A DNA stretch of 64,000 nucleotides from Anaerotignum faecicola (GCA_024460105.1 JANFXS010000007.1:62001-126000); one strand, 5' to 3'; positions 1 to 9,295 are shown, counted from the stretch's first letter. Made by a program: numbers and translations. Notes: generated by a model from the letters alone, not told the origin.

Positions 1-1
1 G

Positions 2-1846
2 TGGATGCTGAGGATAACACACTATGCAGAGAGGCTCCTTAACGACCTTGACAAACTTGACTGGCCCGAAAAGGTTAAAAAGATGCAGACAGACTGGATC
101 GGCAAAAGCTATGGGGCGGAAGTTAATTTTAAAATTAAAGATACCGAGCATGAAATAACGGTTTATACAACAAGGCCCGATACTTTATATGGGGCTACTT
201 TCATGGTGCTTGCACCTGAACATAAACTTGTAAAGGAAATTGTAACTGACGAGTATAAAAAAGCAGTTGAGGACTATTGTTTTGCCGCGTCGACAAAATC
301 TTCCGTCGATCGTATGACAGATAAGGAAAAAACAGGCGTATTTACCGGGAGGTATGGGATTAATCCTTTAAATGGCGAGCTTGCGCCTATATGGGTATCG
401 GATTATGTACTTGCGGATTATGGTACGGGAGCTATTATGTGTGTTCCCGCTCATGATGAACGCGACTTTGAATTTGCCAAAAAGTTCGGCCTTCCTATAA
501 TTCAAGTTATCATTCCGGAAGGAGAGGAAGAAAAAGAACTTAAAGAGGCTTATACAGGCGACGGAAAAATGATAAATTCCCCGCTTTTTAACGGGATGAC
601 CGCGTTTGAAGCCAAAAATAAAGCTCCTCTTATATTGGAAGAAAAAGGCCTTGGCAAAAAGACCGTTAACTATAAGCTCAGAGATTGGGTTTTTTCACGC
701 CAAAGATATTGGGGAGAACCTATCCCTCTTGTGCACTGTGAACACTGCGGCACAGTTGTTGTGCCTGACAGCGAGCTTCCGGTTGAACTTCCGATGGTTG
801 AAAGCTATCAGCCGACTGATACGGGGGAATCGCCTTTAGCGGCAATTGACGAATGGGTTAATACAACGTGCCCGAAATGCGGCGGGCCTGCTAAAAGGGA
901 AACGAATACAATGCCTCAGTGGGCCGGAAGTTCATGGTATTTCCTACGTTATGCAGATCCGCATAACGATAAGCAGCTTGCAAGCAAAGAAGCGCTTGAA
1001 AAGTGGGCGCCTGTAGATATGTATGTAGGAGGAATCGAACATGCGGTTCTGCATCTGCTTTATGCAAGGTTTTATACAAAATTCCTTTATGATATAGGAG
1101 TTGTAAACTTTGACGAACCTTTTAAAAGGCTGTTTAATCAGGGAATGATTAACAAAAATGGGGCAAAGATGAGCAAATCCAAAGGGAATGTTGTTTCTCC
1201 GGACGAGCTTGTTGCTAAATACGGATGTGATTCTTTAAGAATGTACGAACTTTTCGTAGGTCCGCCTGAAGTTGACAGCGAATGGGACGACAGTGGTATA
1301 GACGGCGTTTTCAGATATTTGAACAAGGTTTGGAAACTTGTCGCTAATTATAAAGATAAAAACGCCGAGCCTTCAAAAGAGTCAGAGTTTGTTAAAAATA
1401 AAATGATTTATGAAATAACATCACGTTTAAAAGCGCTTACAATGAACACGGTTGTAAGTGGTTTTATGGAATACACAAATAAACTTATTGACATTGCGAA
1501 AGAGCAGGACGGTATCGATAAATCTTGCCTTGAAACGCTTATTGTGCTGCTTGCGCCTTTTACTCCGCATATAGCCGAAGAACTCTACAGGGAACTTGGG
1601 CATACGGATACTGTATTTAATGCGGGATGGCCTGAGGCAGATACTTCAAAGCTTACTGAGGACGAAATTGTTATACCTCTTCAAATTAACGGAAAAGTAA
1701 GGGAAAATATAACGGTAAGGAAAGACGCCGATAAGAACGAAGTACTTTCAAAGGCAAAAGAACTGCTTGCTTCAAGGCTTGAGGGGAAAACTATTGTAAA
1801 AGAGATTTTTGTACCGGGAAAAATAGTAAATATAGTAATTAAATAA
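2..1846 (+). CDS. leuS: Leucine--tRNA ligase, C-terminal two thirds (5' end outside window)
   Basis: Class Ia leucyl-tRNA synthetase, which charges tRNA-Leu in the cytoplasm. The frame is open from the window edge (first complete codon TGG), so the internal ATG at 5 is not the start; the HIGH motif lies upstream. Seen here: the threonine-rich editing-site motif TTRPDTLYG and the editing-domain GTGAIMCVPAHDERD segment, paired-cysteine zinc modules (HCEHCG, CPKCGG), the catalytic KMSKSKGNVVSPDE loop, the anticodon-binding helical region and the C-terminal PLQINGKVREN segment. A strong hairpin terminator follows. Any upstream leucine T-box cannot be seen. Confidence 0.98.
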   Translation, partial: WMLRITHYAERLLNDLDKLDWPEKVKKMQTDWIGKSYGAEVNFKIKDTEHEITVYTTRPDTLYGATFMVLAPEHKLVKEIVTDEYKKAVEDYCFAASTKSSVDRMTDKEKTGVFTGRYGINPLNGELAPIWVSDYVLADYGTGAIMCVPAHDERDFEFAKKFGLPIIQVIIPEGEEEKELKEAYTGDGKMINSPLFNGMTAFEAKNKAPLILEEKGLGKKTVNYKLRDWVFSRQRYWGEPIPLVHCEHCGTVVVPDSELPVELPMVESYQPTDTGESPLAAIDEWVNTTCPKCGGPAKRETNTMPQWAGSSWYFLRYADPHNDKQLASKEALEKWAPVDMYVGGIEHAVLHLLYARFYTKFLYDIGVVNFDEPFKRLFNQGMINKNGAKMSKSKGNVVSPDELVAKYGCDSLRMYELFVGPPEVDSEWDDSGIDGVFRYLNKVWKLVANYKDKNAEPSKESEFVKNKMIYEITSRLKALTMNTVVSGFMEYTNKLIDIAKEQDGIDKSCLETLIVLLAPFTPHIAEELYRELGHTDTVFNAGWPEADTSKLTEDEIVIPLQINGKVRENITVRKDADKNEVLSKAKELLASRLEGKTIVKEIFVPGKIVNIVIK

Positions 1847-1857
1847 ATAATATTTTT

Positions 1858-1914
1858 AAAGCGTCCGCTTATAATAATTACTGCATATAAAGCGTTTATT
1901 ATAAGGACGCTTTT
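1858..1914 (+). terminator. Rho-independent terminator after leuS
   Basis: Long inverted repeat: AAAGCGTCC at 1858 pairs with GGACGCTTT ending at 1913, extended inward by TTATAATAA/TTATTATAA, followed by Ts. It separates leuS from the Asp23-family gene. Confidence 0.85.
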
Positions 1915-1954
1915 CATTTGCGCCTTTTGTTATAAATATGATGCATAAAATGTT

Positions 1955-1982
1955 TTGCATTGTGCATAAAATCTGTTATAAT
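1955..1982 (+). promoter_or_regulatory. Sigma-A-type promoter of the Asp23-family gene
   Basis: TTGCAT (1955-1960), a 16-nt spacer and TATAAT (1977-1982). The 10-mer TGCATAAAAT occurs twice, at 1942-1951 and 1963-1972, 21 bp apart; the second copy lies in the promoter spacer. This could be a two-site operator, which is inference. Confidence 0.6.
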
Positions 1983-2055
1983 ATACATAGTTAACGCATT
2001 TAAAAATGAAGTTTTGCTTTTAAAAGGCGTGTTCTATATTAAGGAGGAAATAAAT

Positions 2056-2436
2056 ATGTCAGAATATTCAGATAATAAACTCGGCCAGATACAGATTGCG
2101 GATGAGGTGATAGCAATTATAGCAGGGGCGGCGGCCGCCGAAGTGGATGGAGTTATAGCCGTTGCAGGGGCAACGGTTGAATCTATTGCCGGCCTTTTCG
2201 GTAAGAAAAACCTTGCAAAAGGAATAAAAGTTTTTGTAGAGGACGGAGAAGCGTCTATTGAAGTTGAAATTGCTGTAAAATATGGAACCAAACTCCGTGC
2301 GGCCGCTGAAGAGGTTCAGACAAAAGTTAAAAATGCAGTTGAAACAATGACAGGCCTTTTAGTTAACGCCGTTGATATTAATATAAGTGCAGTAGTTATG
2401 GAAAAAGCGAAGAAAGAGGAAAAAGAAGCAGAGTAA
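2056..2436 (+). CDS. Asp23/Gls24 family envelope stress response protein
   Basis: A 126-residue Asp23/Gls24 family protein. The start at 2056 is chosen because an excellent AAGGAGG site lies 8 nt upstream; the frame is open further back to 1960 but without a ribosome site. The fold is visible as GQIQIADEVIAIIAGAAAAEVDGV, a central glycine-rich loop, the VFVEDGEASIEVEIAVKYG strand pair and a lysine/glutamate-rich tail. Family members are small cytoplasmic proteins that can be tethered at the membrane and are induced by envelope or alkaline stress. It precedes nusB, a common clostridial arrangement. The exact role is unknown. Confidence 0.9.
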   Translation: MSEYSDNKLGQIQIADEVIAIIAGAAAAEVDGVIAVAGATVESIAGLFGKKNLAKGIKVFVEDGEASIEVEIAVKYGTKLRAAAEEVQTKVKNAVETMTGLLVNAVDINISAVVMEKAKKEEKEAE

Positions 2437-2446
2437 TCCGGCAAAA

Positions 2447-2490
2447 AAAGATACCCTTAGGAATTGGCGCCTGAGGGTTACTTTGCTTTA
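2447..2490 (+). terminator. Hairpin between asp23-like gene and nusB
   Basis: ACCCTTAG (2453-2460) pairs with CTGAGGGT (2471-2478) with one G-T pair, followed by a broken T-tract. It is probably a weak or partial terminator or a processing hairpin, letting some transcription run into nusB. Confidence 0.5.
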
Positions 2491-2521
2491 TGGATTTTGA
2501 AGTTGACACGGAGGAGAAAAA

Positions 2522-2923
2522 ATGAGTAGGACAAACGCCAGGAAAAATGCTTTCAGCCTTCTGTTTCAGTTGGATTTTTTTAATAATGAAGAGATTGATA
2601 ACAGCAAAAAAATATTTTTTGATGAAAATCCTGATATTGGAGGCGGCGATATGGATTACATAGTTAGGGCCGTAGACGGAACGGTAGAACATATAAGCGA
2701 TATTGATAAGATTATAAGCGAAAACTTAAAAGGCTGGACGATTGAAAGGCTTAATAAAGTTGATTTGGCAATTTTAAGGCTTGCAGTTTATGAAATGTTG
2801 TATGACGATGAAACTCCTGACGGAATTGTTATAAATGAAGCGGTTGAAATTGCCAAAAAATACAGTTCGGATCAAGCCCCGGGATTTATTAACGGTATTT
2901 TGGGCAAAATATCACAGAGGTGA
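2522..2923 (+). CDS. nusB: Transcription antitermination factor NusB
   Basis: A 133-residue all-helical RNA-binding protein of the NusB family, which with NusE (S10) assembles rRNA antitermination complexes. It starts SRTNARKNAFSLLFQLDF (canonical R-x-x-A-RExAfqlLFQ pattern), has the central insertion, and ends with LNKVDLAILRLAVYEM and INEAVEIAKKYSSDQAPGFINGILGKI, the most conserved NusB segment. Length is normal. A GGAGGAG site sits about 6 nt before ATG 2522. It heads the nusB-xseA-xseB-ispA run; the xseA start follows 4 nt after its stop. Confidence 0.97.
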   Translation: MSRTNARKNAFSLLFQLDFFNNEEIDNSKKIFFDENPDIGGGDMDYIVRAVDGTVEHISDIDKIISENLKGWTIERLNKVDLAILRLAVYEMLYDDETPDGIVINEAVEIAKKYSSDQAPGFINGILGKISQR

Positions 2924-2927
2924 TTTT

Positions 2928-4142
2928 GTGATAGAACCGCGTGTATTTTCTGTTACACAAATTAACCGGTATATAAGGGAGCTTATTGAAAAGGATTTTA
3001 TACTTCAAAGTCTTTGGATTAAGGGCGAGATTTCAAATTATAAACGCCACTCTTCAGGACATCTTTATTTTACTTTAAAAGATGGAGAAAGCGCCATAAA
3101 CTGTATAATGTTTCGAGGAAATGCGCAAATGCTGCCTTTTGAACCCGAAAATGGTATGGAAGCGGTTGTTTGTGGTTATATTTCTATATATGAAAAAACG
3201 GGACAGTACCAATTTTACGGGGAACTGATACAGCCCGTTGGAATTGGCGCGCTTACTGCCGCATATGACAGGCTTAAAAACAAACTGGAAAAGGAAGGGC
3301 TTTTTGACGGCGATTTCAAGCGTGAAATATGCAGTAAACCTGAAACCGTAGCCGTTATAACTTCTCCTACCGGGGCGGCTGTACGCGATATAATTAATAT
3401 AGCAAAAAGGCGCAATAAGAGTGTCCGGATTGTAGTTGCGCCTGTTCTTGTCCAAGGAGAAAATGCGGCGGCGTCTATTGTTAATGCGTTAAAAGCTGTT
3501 AATAACTGGGGCGGCGCCGATACCATAATTTTGGGGCGCGGAGGAGGAAGCATAGAAGACCTATGGGCGTTTAATGAAGAAAGCGTTGCGAGGGCGATAT
3601 TTGCTTCAGATATACCGGTTATTTCGGCAGTTGGGCATGAAACGGATTTCACAATATCGGATTTTGTGGCTGATTTAAGAGCCCCTACGCCTTCGGCCGC
3701 CGCCGAACTTGCCGTTAACGACGTTGAAGGCGATTTGGCCGTTCTTAATTCAGTGCGTCAAAGGCTGAACTTTGCTATGAAAAAATATATTGCCGACAAT
3801 AAATCATATGTTTTGTCTGTTTCAAAGAACAGGGCTTTTAAAAGAGTGTATGAGAATTTGGCAAACAACAGCATACTTTTGGACAAATGTAAAAAATCAA
3901 TGGACAAAGCGGTTTTAAATAATTTTTCTGCGAAAAAGGAACTTTTTAAACATTCTGTTGAGAGGCTTGAACTGCTTTCGCCTTTAGGAACGCTTAAAAG
4001 GGGCTACAGCATTGCGTTTTCCGAAAACGGAAAGCTTATATCTTCAGTTAAAAGTATAAAACAAGGAGAAAAAATTTCCGTTAGGGTTACGGACGGGGAG
4101 ATATATGCAACAGTAATGGAAAGGATTGAAAGTAATGGCTAA
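2928..4142 (+). CDS. xseA: Exodeoxyribonuclease VII large subunit
   Basis: XseA, 404 residues, the catalytic subunit of ExoVII, which digests single-stranded DNA in both directions. I place the start at GTG 2928 (RVFSVTQINRYIRELIE follows) because AGAGGTG lies just upstream; the open frame reaches back to 2835 inside nusB without a ribosome site. N-terminal OB fold about 5-100 (SLWIKGEISNYKRHSSGHLYFTLKD), catalytic core with GRGGGSIEDLWAFNEE, the ISAVGHETDFTISDFVADLRAPTPSAAAE stretch, then a helical arm and the C-terminal GYSIA segment. It overlaps xseB by 8 nt, implying translational coupling. Confidence 0.97.
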   Translation: MIEPRVFSVTQINRYIRELIEKDFILQSLWIKGEISNYKRHSSGHLYFTLKDGESAINCIMFRGNAQMLPFEPENGMEAVVCGYISIYEKTGQYQFYGELIQPVGIGALTAAYDRLKNKLEKEGLFDGDFKREICSKPETVAVITSPTGAAVRDIINIAKRRNKSVRIVVAPVLVQGENAAASIVNALKAVNNWGGADTIILGRGGGSIEDLWAFNEESVARAIFASDIPVISAVGHETDFTISDFVADLRAPTPSAAAELAVNDVEGDLAVLNSVRQRLNFAMKKYIADNKSYVLSVSKNRAFKRVYENLANNSILLDKCKKSMDKAVLNNFSAKKELFKHSVERLELLSPLGTLKRGYSIAFSENGKLISSVKSIKQGEKISVRVTDGEIYATVMERIESNG

Positions 4143-4380
4143 AAAGAAAATTTCCTATGAGGATGCTTTGGAAAGAGTTGAAGAAATAGCCGAACAGCTT
4201 GAAAACGGCGAAATTACCCTTGAGAAGTCTATAGCCCTCTATAAAGAGGGAATGGAGCTTACTTTATTTTGCCGCAACACGCTTGATTCGGCTGAAAAAG
4301 AAGTTATGGAATTGAAAGAAGCTTTTGACGGGAAATACAGCCTTGAGCCATTTGACGGTCTTACGGAGGAAAAAATATGA
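4135..4380 (+). CDS. xseB: Exodeoxyribonuclease VII small subunit
   Basis: XseB, 81 residues, the small helical subunit that binds in several copies to the XseA arm. The signature YEDALERVEEIAEQLENGEITLEKSIALYKEGMEL is complete. ATG 4135 is preferred over the in-frame TTG at 4126 because the AAAGG site is 10 nt from the ATG and only 1-2 nt from the TTG. It overlaps xseA (ending 4142) and its stop overlaps the ispA start (ATGA), so the three genes are translationally coupled. Confidence 0.96.
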   Translation: MAKKKISYEDALERVEEIAEQLENGEITLEKSIALYKEGMELTLFCRNTLDSAEKEVMELKEAFDGKYSLEPFDGLTEEKI

Positions 4381-5261
4381 ATCTGGAACTTGAATTGAAA
4401 GAAAAAAGGGAATATATAGACAGAAAATTGGACGGATATTTGCCAAAAGAATCCGAGTATCCGGAAATTATATTTAAATCAATGCGGTATTCGGTTTTTG
4501 CCGGCGGCAAAAGGCTAAGGCCGATTTTGCTTTTAGCCGCAAACCGTTTGTTTGACGGGAAGGATGACAACGCCGCGCCTTTTGCCTGCGCCATTGAGAT
4601 GATCCACACATATTCGCTTATACATGATGATTTACCGGCAATAGACAATGACAACTTCAGAAGGGGACGGCTTACAAACCATAAAGCTTTTGGCGAAAAT
4701 ATAGCCATACTTGCAGGCGACGCGCTTTTGAGCCATGCGTTTCAAACTATGGCCGACGCGGTTTGCAGAACATGCGATGAAAAAAGCGCAAAAGCTATGA
4801 AAGCTATAGCTGACGGAGCCGGGACTTGCGGTATGCTTGTAGGACAGGTTGTCGACGTTATAAGCGAAGGAAAGAATATTGATATTAAAACCCTTGAATA
4901 TATTCATAAAAATAAAACCGCCGCTATGATACAGGCTGCATTAAAGGCCGGAGCCGTTTTAGGCGGGGCAAACGACACATCAATTGAAATTTTAGAATCG
5001 GCGGGGGAAAAGATAGGAGTAGCTTTCCAGATACAGGACGACATACTTGACGTTATAGGAACGCAGGAAGAGTTGGGCAAACCTGTTTTAAGTGATGAAA
5101 AAAATCAAAAAAGCACTTATGTAACAATTTACGGAGTGGATGAATCTATTAAAATTGTTAAGAGGCTTTCGGCCGAAGCGGTTGAACTGCTTGAAAATTT
5201 TGGGGATAGGGCTGAATTTCTTGTTGAACTTACAAAATATTTAATCGACAGGAAGTTTTGA
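4377..5261 (+). CDS. ispA: Polyprenyl synthetase (farnesyl diphosphate synthase type)
   Basis: A 294-residue trans-isoprenyl diphosphate synthase. The first aspartate-rich motif is DDLPAID (the DDx4D form of bacterial type-II farnesyl diphosphate synthases) and the second is QIQDDILD. GGKRLRP, which binds isopentenyl diphosphate, and the KT pair (HKNKTAAMI) are present. It condenses IPP with DMAPP/GPP for quinone, undecaprenyl and other isoprenoids. The start ATG overlaps the xseB stop. Placement just ahead of dxs links use and synthesis of isoprenoid precursors. Exact product chain length cannot be told from sequence. Confidence 0.94.
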   Translation: MNLELELKEKREYIDRKLDGYLPKESEYPEIIFKSMRYSVFAGGKRLRPILLLAANRLFDGKDDNAAPFACAIEMIHTYSLIHDDLPAIDNDNFRRGRLTNHKAFGENIAILAGDALLSHAFQTMADAVCRTCDEKSAKAMKAIADGAGTCGMLVGQVVDVISEGKNIDIKTLEYIHKNKTAAMIQAALKAGAVLGGANDTSIEILESAGEKIGVAFQIQDDILDVIGTQEELGKPVLSDEKNQKSTYVTIYGVDESIKIVKRLSAEAVELLENFGDRAEFLVELTKYLIDRKF

Positions 5262-5277
5262 TCAAGGGTGTGAAAAT

Positions 5278-5706
5278 ATGGGATTTGTTCAGCTTTTTAA
5301 TAACACGACTTTACGGGCTGCATTGTTGGCTTGGTTTATTGCCCAAGTAATTAAAGTAATACTTACGTTTATTTCAGATAGGAAGGTTATACTCTCAAGA
5401 TTGTACGGCGCCGGCGGTATGCCAAGCTCACATTCTGCTTTTGTTGCATCTATGACTACATGCATAGGCAAAATTTATGGATTTGATTCTCCTATTTTTG
5501 CAGTAAGCTGTGTGTTTAGCCTGATAGTAATGTATGATGCGGCGGGAGTAAGGCGTGCGGCAGGGAAACAAGCCCGGGCTATTAACCTTTTGTTTATGCA
5601 CACAGATTTAAAATTTGACGAACACCTTAAAGAACTGTTGGGACATACGCCTTTACAGGTTGTGTGCGGAGCGATACTCGGCGTTATTGTAGGGTGTTTA
5701 TTTTAG
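5278..5706 (+). CDS. Divergent PAP2 family integral membrane protein
   Basis: A 142-residue membrane protein of the divergent PAP2 (DUF212) family. There are roughly four hydrophobic segments (about 10-30, 52-72, 74-93, 122-140) and the family motif GAGGMPSSHSAFVASM with the histidine, plus DAAGVRRAAGKQA. Relatives are distantly related to phosphatidic-acid phosphatases/haloperoxidases; a lipid- or isoprenyl-phosphate phosphatase role is plausible given the neighbouring ispA and dxs, but it is inference. The GTG-rich gap upstream (AAGGGTG) serves as ribosome site. Confidence 0.85.
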   Translation: MGFVQLFNNTTLRAALLAWFIAQVIKVILTFISDRKVILSRLYGAGGMPSSHSAFVASMTTCIGKIYGFDSPIFAVSCVFSLIVMYDAAGVRRAAGKQARAINLLFMHTDLKFDEHLKELLGHTPLQVVCGAILGVIVGCLF

Positions 5707-5738
5707 GGATTTTTAAGATTAGGAAAGCGGTGTGTTTT

Positions 5739-7619
5739 TTGGATAAACTTTTAGACAGTATAAACAAAGCTAACGACATTAAAAAAATACCTGTTAAAGA
5801 TTTTCCGCGGCTTGCGAAAGAAATACGGGGATTTTTGCTTGAAAATATTTCAAAGACAGGCGGGCATTTAGCTTCAAATCTTGGAGTTGTTGAACTTACT
5901 ATGGCTCTGCACTATACAATGGATTTGGAAAAAGACAAAATTGTTTGGGATGTAGGGCATCAGGCTTATATACATAAGATACTTACGGGAAGAAAAGAAG
6001 GATTTAAAAACTTAAGACAGCTAGACGGGTTGAGCGGGTTCCCTAAGCCTTCAGAGTCAAAATATGACTCTTTTGCCACCGGACATAGTTCAACTTCAAT
6101 TTCGGCCGCCCTAGGAATGGCCATAGCAAGAGATTTAAAAGGTTCGAATGAAAGGATAGTTGCCGTTATCGGCGACGGTTCTATGACAGGCGGCCTTGCT
6201 TATGAAGCGCTTAATAATGCCGGCAGGAGCAATACAAACATACTTGTTGTGCTTAACGATAACCAGATGTCGATATCAAATAATGTCGGGGCGGTTTCAA
6301 GGCATCTGAATGATTTAAGAACTGCCCAAGCCTATTTAAATGCGAAGGCAGGCGTGCATAAAGTCTTGGATAAAATTCCCGTTATAGGGATGACTTTAGA
6401 TAAAACTATCGAAAAGATAAAAGACGGGATAAAATTTTTTCTTGTTTCGGGAATTATGTTTGAAGAACTTGGATTTAACTATGTCGGACCTGTTAACGGA
6501 CACAATTTTGACGAATTAATCGATGTTCTTAATAATATAAAAAAAATAAACGGCCCTGTGCTTCTTCATGTAAGAACAAAAAAAGGAAAAGGCTATCGTT
6601 TCGCCGAGCAGTTGCCATGGGATTATCATGGCGTCGGCAGTTTTAATATAAAAAACGGATGTCCGACTTCAAAGAATAAAAAAACATCTTTCTCAAAAGT
6701 TTTTGGCGATACAATGGTTTCGCTGGGCAGGGAAAATAAGAAGCTTGTGGCAATTAGCGCGGCCATGACAAGCGGCACAGGTTTGGATGATTTTCAGCTT
6801 ACATTCCCTAAAAGGTTTTTCGACGTAGGAATTGCAGAGCAGCATGCGGTTACTTTTGCCGCCGGTATAGCGGCCTCAGGGTTTATACCTGTTTTTGCAG
6901 TTTACTCTACATTCCTTCAAAGGGCATATGATGAAATAATAACCGATGTTGCAATGCAGAACCTTCATGTTATATTTGCCATTGACAGGGCGGGCATTGT
7001 CGGCGCCGACGGTGAAACACATCAGGGAATATTTGATATTTCGTATTTGTCGGGTATCCCCAATTTAACCATTATGGCTCCCCGTTCGGGAAAAGAACTT
7101 AAAAATATGCTCTCAAAAGCTGTCGCCATGGATGGACCTGTTGCAATCCGTTATCCCAGAAGCGATGCGGAAGAGGAATGGAACATAAACGAAGAAGTGG
7201 AATACGGAAAGGCTGAAATTGTTGAAGACGGATGTGAAATTGCAGTTTTAAGCTGTGGAACTATGTTCCGTTATGCCAAAGGGGCTGTTGATAAACTTAA
7301 AGAGGAAGGATATAGTCCGGCGCTTGTAAATATCAGATTTATAAAGCCTTTAGATATTGAAGCTGTAAATTATATATGTGAAAAATGCGAGTATATATTT
7401 ACTGTTGAAGATAATATTGTTGCCGGAGGGTTTGGTAGCTGTATTGAAAGCGTTGTGTGCCGAAAGAACGGAATAGAGTTCAAAGCTTTCGGTTTTCCGG
7501 ATAAGTTTATTGAACAGGGAACGAGGGAACAGCTTTTTAAAAGATACGGGCTTGATTCCGAGGGCTTATACAACAGTATAAAGAGTATTTTAGAAAAAGG
7601 AAAAGAACAGAATGGCTGA
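5739..7619 (+). CDS. dxs: 1-deoxy-D-xylulose-5-phosphate synthase
   Basis: DXS, 626 residues, a thiamine-diphosphate enzyme making DXP from pyruvate and glyceraldehyde-3-phosphate, the first MEP-pathway step. Seen: GHLASNLGVVELT, GHQAYIHKILTGR, the TPP motif GDGSMTGG...LNDN, DVGIAEQHAVTFAAG with the catalytic Glu of the transketolase domain, and DRAGIVGADGETHQG. I choose TTG 5739 because AGCGGTG stands 6 nt upstream, the same arrangement as mnmA at 17992; the longer frame back to 5664 overlaps the previous gene. It overlaps tlyA by 8 nt. Confidence 0.96.
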   Translation: MDKLLDSINKANDIKKIPVKDFPRLAKEIRGFLLENISKTGGHLASNLGVVELTMALHYTMDLEKDKIVWDVGHQAYIHKILTGRKEGFKNLRQLDGLSGFPKPSESKYDSFATGHSSTSISAALGMAIARDLKGSNERIVAVIGDGSMTGGLAYEALNNAGRSNTNILVVLNDNQMSISNNVGAVSRHLNDLRTAQAYLNAKAGVHKVLDKIPVIGMTLDKTIEKIKDGIKFFLVSGIMFEELGFNYVGPVNGHNFDELIDVLNNIKKINGPVLLHVRTKKGKGYRFAEQLPWDYHGVGSFNIKNGCPTSKNKKTSFSKVFGDTMVSLGRENKKLVAISAAMTSGTGLDDFQLTFPKRFFDVGIAEQHAVTFAAGIAASGFIPVFAVYSTFLQRAYDEIITDVAMQNLHVIFAIDRAGIVGADGETHQGIFDISYLSGIPNLTIMAPRSGKELKNMLSKAVAMDGPVAIRYPRSDAEEEWNINEEVEYGKAEIVEDGCEIAVLSCGTMFRYAKGAVDKLKEEGYSPALVNIRFIKPLDIEAVNYICEKCEYIFTVEDNIVAGGFGSCIESVVCRKNGIEFKAFGFPDKFIEQGTREQLFKRYGLDSEGLYNSIKSILEKGKEQNG

Positions 7620-8421
7620 TAAGGAAAGACTTGATATATTACTGGTTCAAAACGGGATTGCAGAAAGCAGGGAAAAAGCAAAAGCTATGATAATGGCCGG
7701 AGTTGTGTATGTTAACGGTCAAAAGGAAGATAAGGCAGGCACAAAAGTAGACGTTAAAGCTGAGATTACTGCAAAAGGCAGCCAAATGAAGTATGTAAGC
7801 CGCGGGGGTTATAAGCTGGAAAAGGCCATAAATAAGTTTAATATTGACTTGCGCGGCAAAATTTGTATGGATATAGGGGCTTCGACAGGCGGGTTTACAG
7901 ATTGTATGCTGCAAAACGGGGCAGTTAAAGTTTATTCTATAGATGTGGGATATGGCCAGTTTGCATGGAAACTGCGCAATGATGAAAGGGTTGTCTGCCT
8001 TGAAAAAACAAACGTCAGGTATCTGACGGAAAATCATGTTCCCGAATTAGCTGATTTTGCTTCAATAGATGTTTCGTTTATTTCTCTTACAATGGTCCTT
8101 CCTCCCACTTTATCCAGGCTGAAGGACGACGGGCAGGTTGTATGCCTTATAAAGCCGCAGTTTGAAGCGGGAAGGGAAAAAGTAGGAAAAAAAGGCGTGG
8201 TTAAGGATTTAGATGTTCACAGAAACGTTATTGTAAAAATTATAGACTTTGCTTTTGAAAACGGCCTTGGTATTAAAGGCATAGATTATTCGCCAATTAA
8301 AGGTCCGGAAGGAAATATCGAATATTTAATACTTCTTGACAAGTTAAATCAGGGAATTTCAAAACCGGAAGCATATGCCTTAGCAAATAATATTGCATAT
8401 GTTTCTCATGATGAATTATAA
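7612..8421 (+). CDS. tlyA: TlyA-family rRNA (cytidine-2'-O)-methyltransferase
   Basis: A 269-residue TlyA/hemolysin-A family protein. N-terminal S4 RNA-binding domain about 3-62 (RLDILLVQNGIAESREKAKAMIMAG), then an FtsJ-like Rossmann methyltransferase with the SAM loop DIGASTGGFTDCML, the DVSFISL motif and KPQFEAGREKVGKKGVV. Family members 2'-O-methylate cytidines in 16S/23S rRNA; some also act as membrane pore formers. It lies between dxs and nadK, as is usual in Clostridia, and its start overlaps the dxs stop. Confidence 0.92.
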   Translation: MADKERLDILLVQNGIAESREKAKAMIMAGVVYVNGQKEDKAGTKVDVKAEITAKGSQMKYVSRGGYKLEKAINKFNIDLRGKICMDIGASTGGFTDCMLQNGAVKVYSIDVGYGQFAWKLRNDERVVCLEKTNVRYLTENHVPELADFASIDVSFISLTMVLPPTLSRLKDDGQVVCLIKPQFEAGREKVGKKGVVKDLDVHRNVIVKIIDFAFENGLGIKGIDYSPIKGPEGNIEYLILLDKLNQGISKPEAYALANNIAYVSHDEL

Positions 8422-8440
8422 TAAAAATAGGAGAGCCCCA

Positions 8441-9295
8441 ATGAAAAGAATAGGTATCTTGCCAAACACAAGAAAAGACGAGAACTATAACGCAACTAAG
8501 GAAATAACAAAACTTCTTTTGAGGCTTGGCTGCATTCCTATGATAAGTGAAAACGCGGCTGAAACGGCGGGATTTGAGCAGTATTCCGCTCGCGATGATA
8601 TGATTTACAGGGAAAGCGATTTTATAATTGCTCTTGGCGGCGATGGAACGATGCTCAGCGTCGGAAAACGGGCCGCAAAATATAATACGCCTATTATGGG
8701 AATTAATCTCGGACATCTCGGATTTTTAACGGACAGCAACGTAGACGAAATGGAAACGGCAGTAAAAAAAGTCCTCAGGGGAGATTTTAAGCTTGAAAAA
8801 AGGATGATGCTTCAAGGAGATATATATACTTCAAGGGATTACAGAAGGAGCGTTATAGCTTTAAACGAAGTCAGCATTTCAAGGGGAAGCATATCGGATG
8901 TAGGAGTGTTTGTTAATAATGAATATATCGACGACTTTTTTGGCGACGGTATTCTTGTTTCAACCCCTACAGGCTCGACGGCATACAATTTGGCGGCCGG
9001 AGGGCCTATATTAAAAAGCGATGCGAAAATGCTTGCAATAACGCCGATATGCCCGCATAAGCTTCATGCAAGGAGTATTGTAGTAGGAGCCGACGACATT
9101 GTAAAGCTTGTTATAAATACGGCGCCGCGTCACAGGATATTTGTGGTTGTCGACGGTCAAAGCATATGCCCGCTTGAACACAGGGATTATATTATAATAA
9201 GGAAATCGCAGTTTTATACAAGCATTATAAAAACAGGGGATCTGGGTTTTTATGACGTCTTGAGAGAAAAAATGTTCGGACGAGGAGGCAGGTAA
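8441..9295 (+). CDS. nadK: NAD kinase
   Basis: NAD(+)/NADH kinase, 284 residues, making NADP(H) from NAD(H) and ATP. Visible: the GGDGTML nucleotide motif (FIIALGGDGTMLS), NLGHLGFLTD, the NE motif (ALNEVSIS) and the GDGILVSTPTGSTAYNLAAGGPI core. ATG 8441 is preferred over 8393 since AGGAGAG lies about 7 nt upstream and the upstream extension overlaps tlyA. The argR start follows one base after its stop. Confidence 0.95.
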   Translation: MKRIGILPNTRKDENYNATKEITKLLLRLGCIPMISENAAETAGFEQYSARDDMIYRESDFIIALGGDGTMLSVGKRAAKYNTPIMGINLGHLGFLTDSNVDEMETAVKKVLRGDFKLEKRMMLQGDIYTSRDYRRSVIALNEVSISRGSISDVGVFVNNEYIDDFFGDGILVSTPTGSTAYNLAAGGPILKSDAKMLAITPICPHKLHARSIVVGADDIVKLVINTAPRHRIFVVVDGQSICPLEHRDYIIIRKSQFYTSIIKTGDLGFYDVLREKMFGRGGR

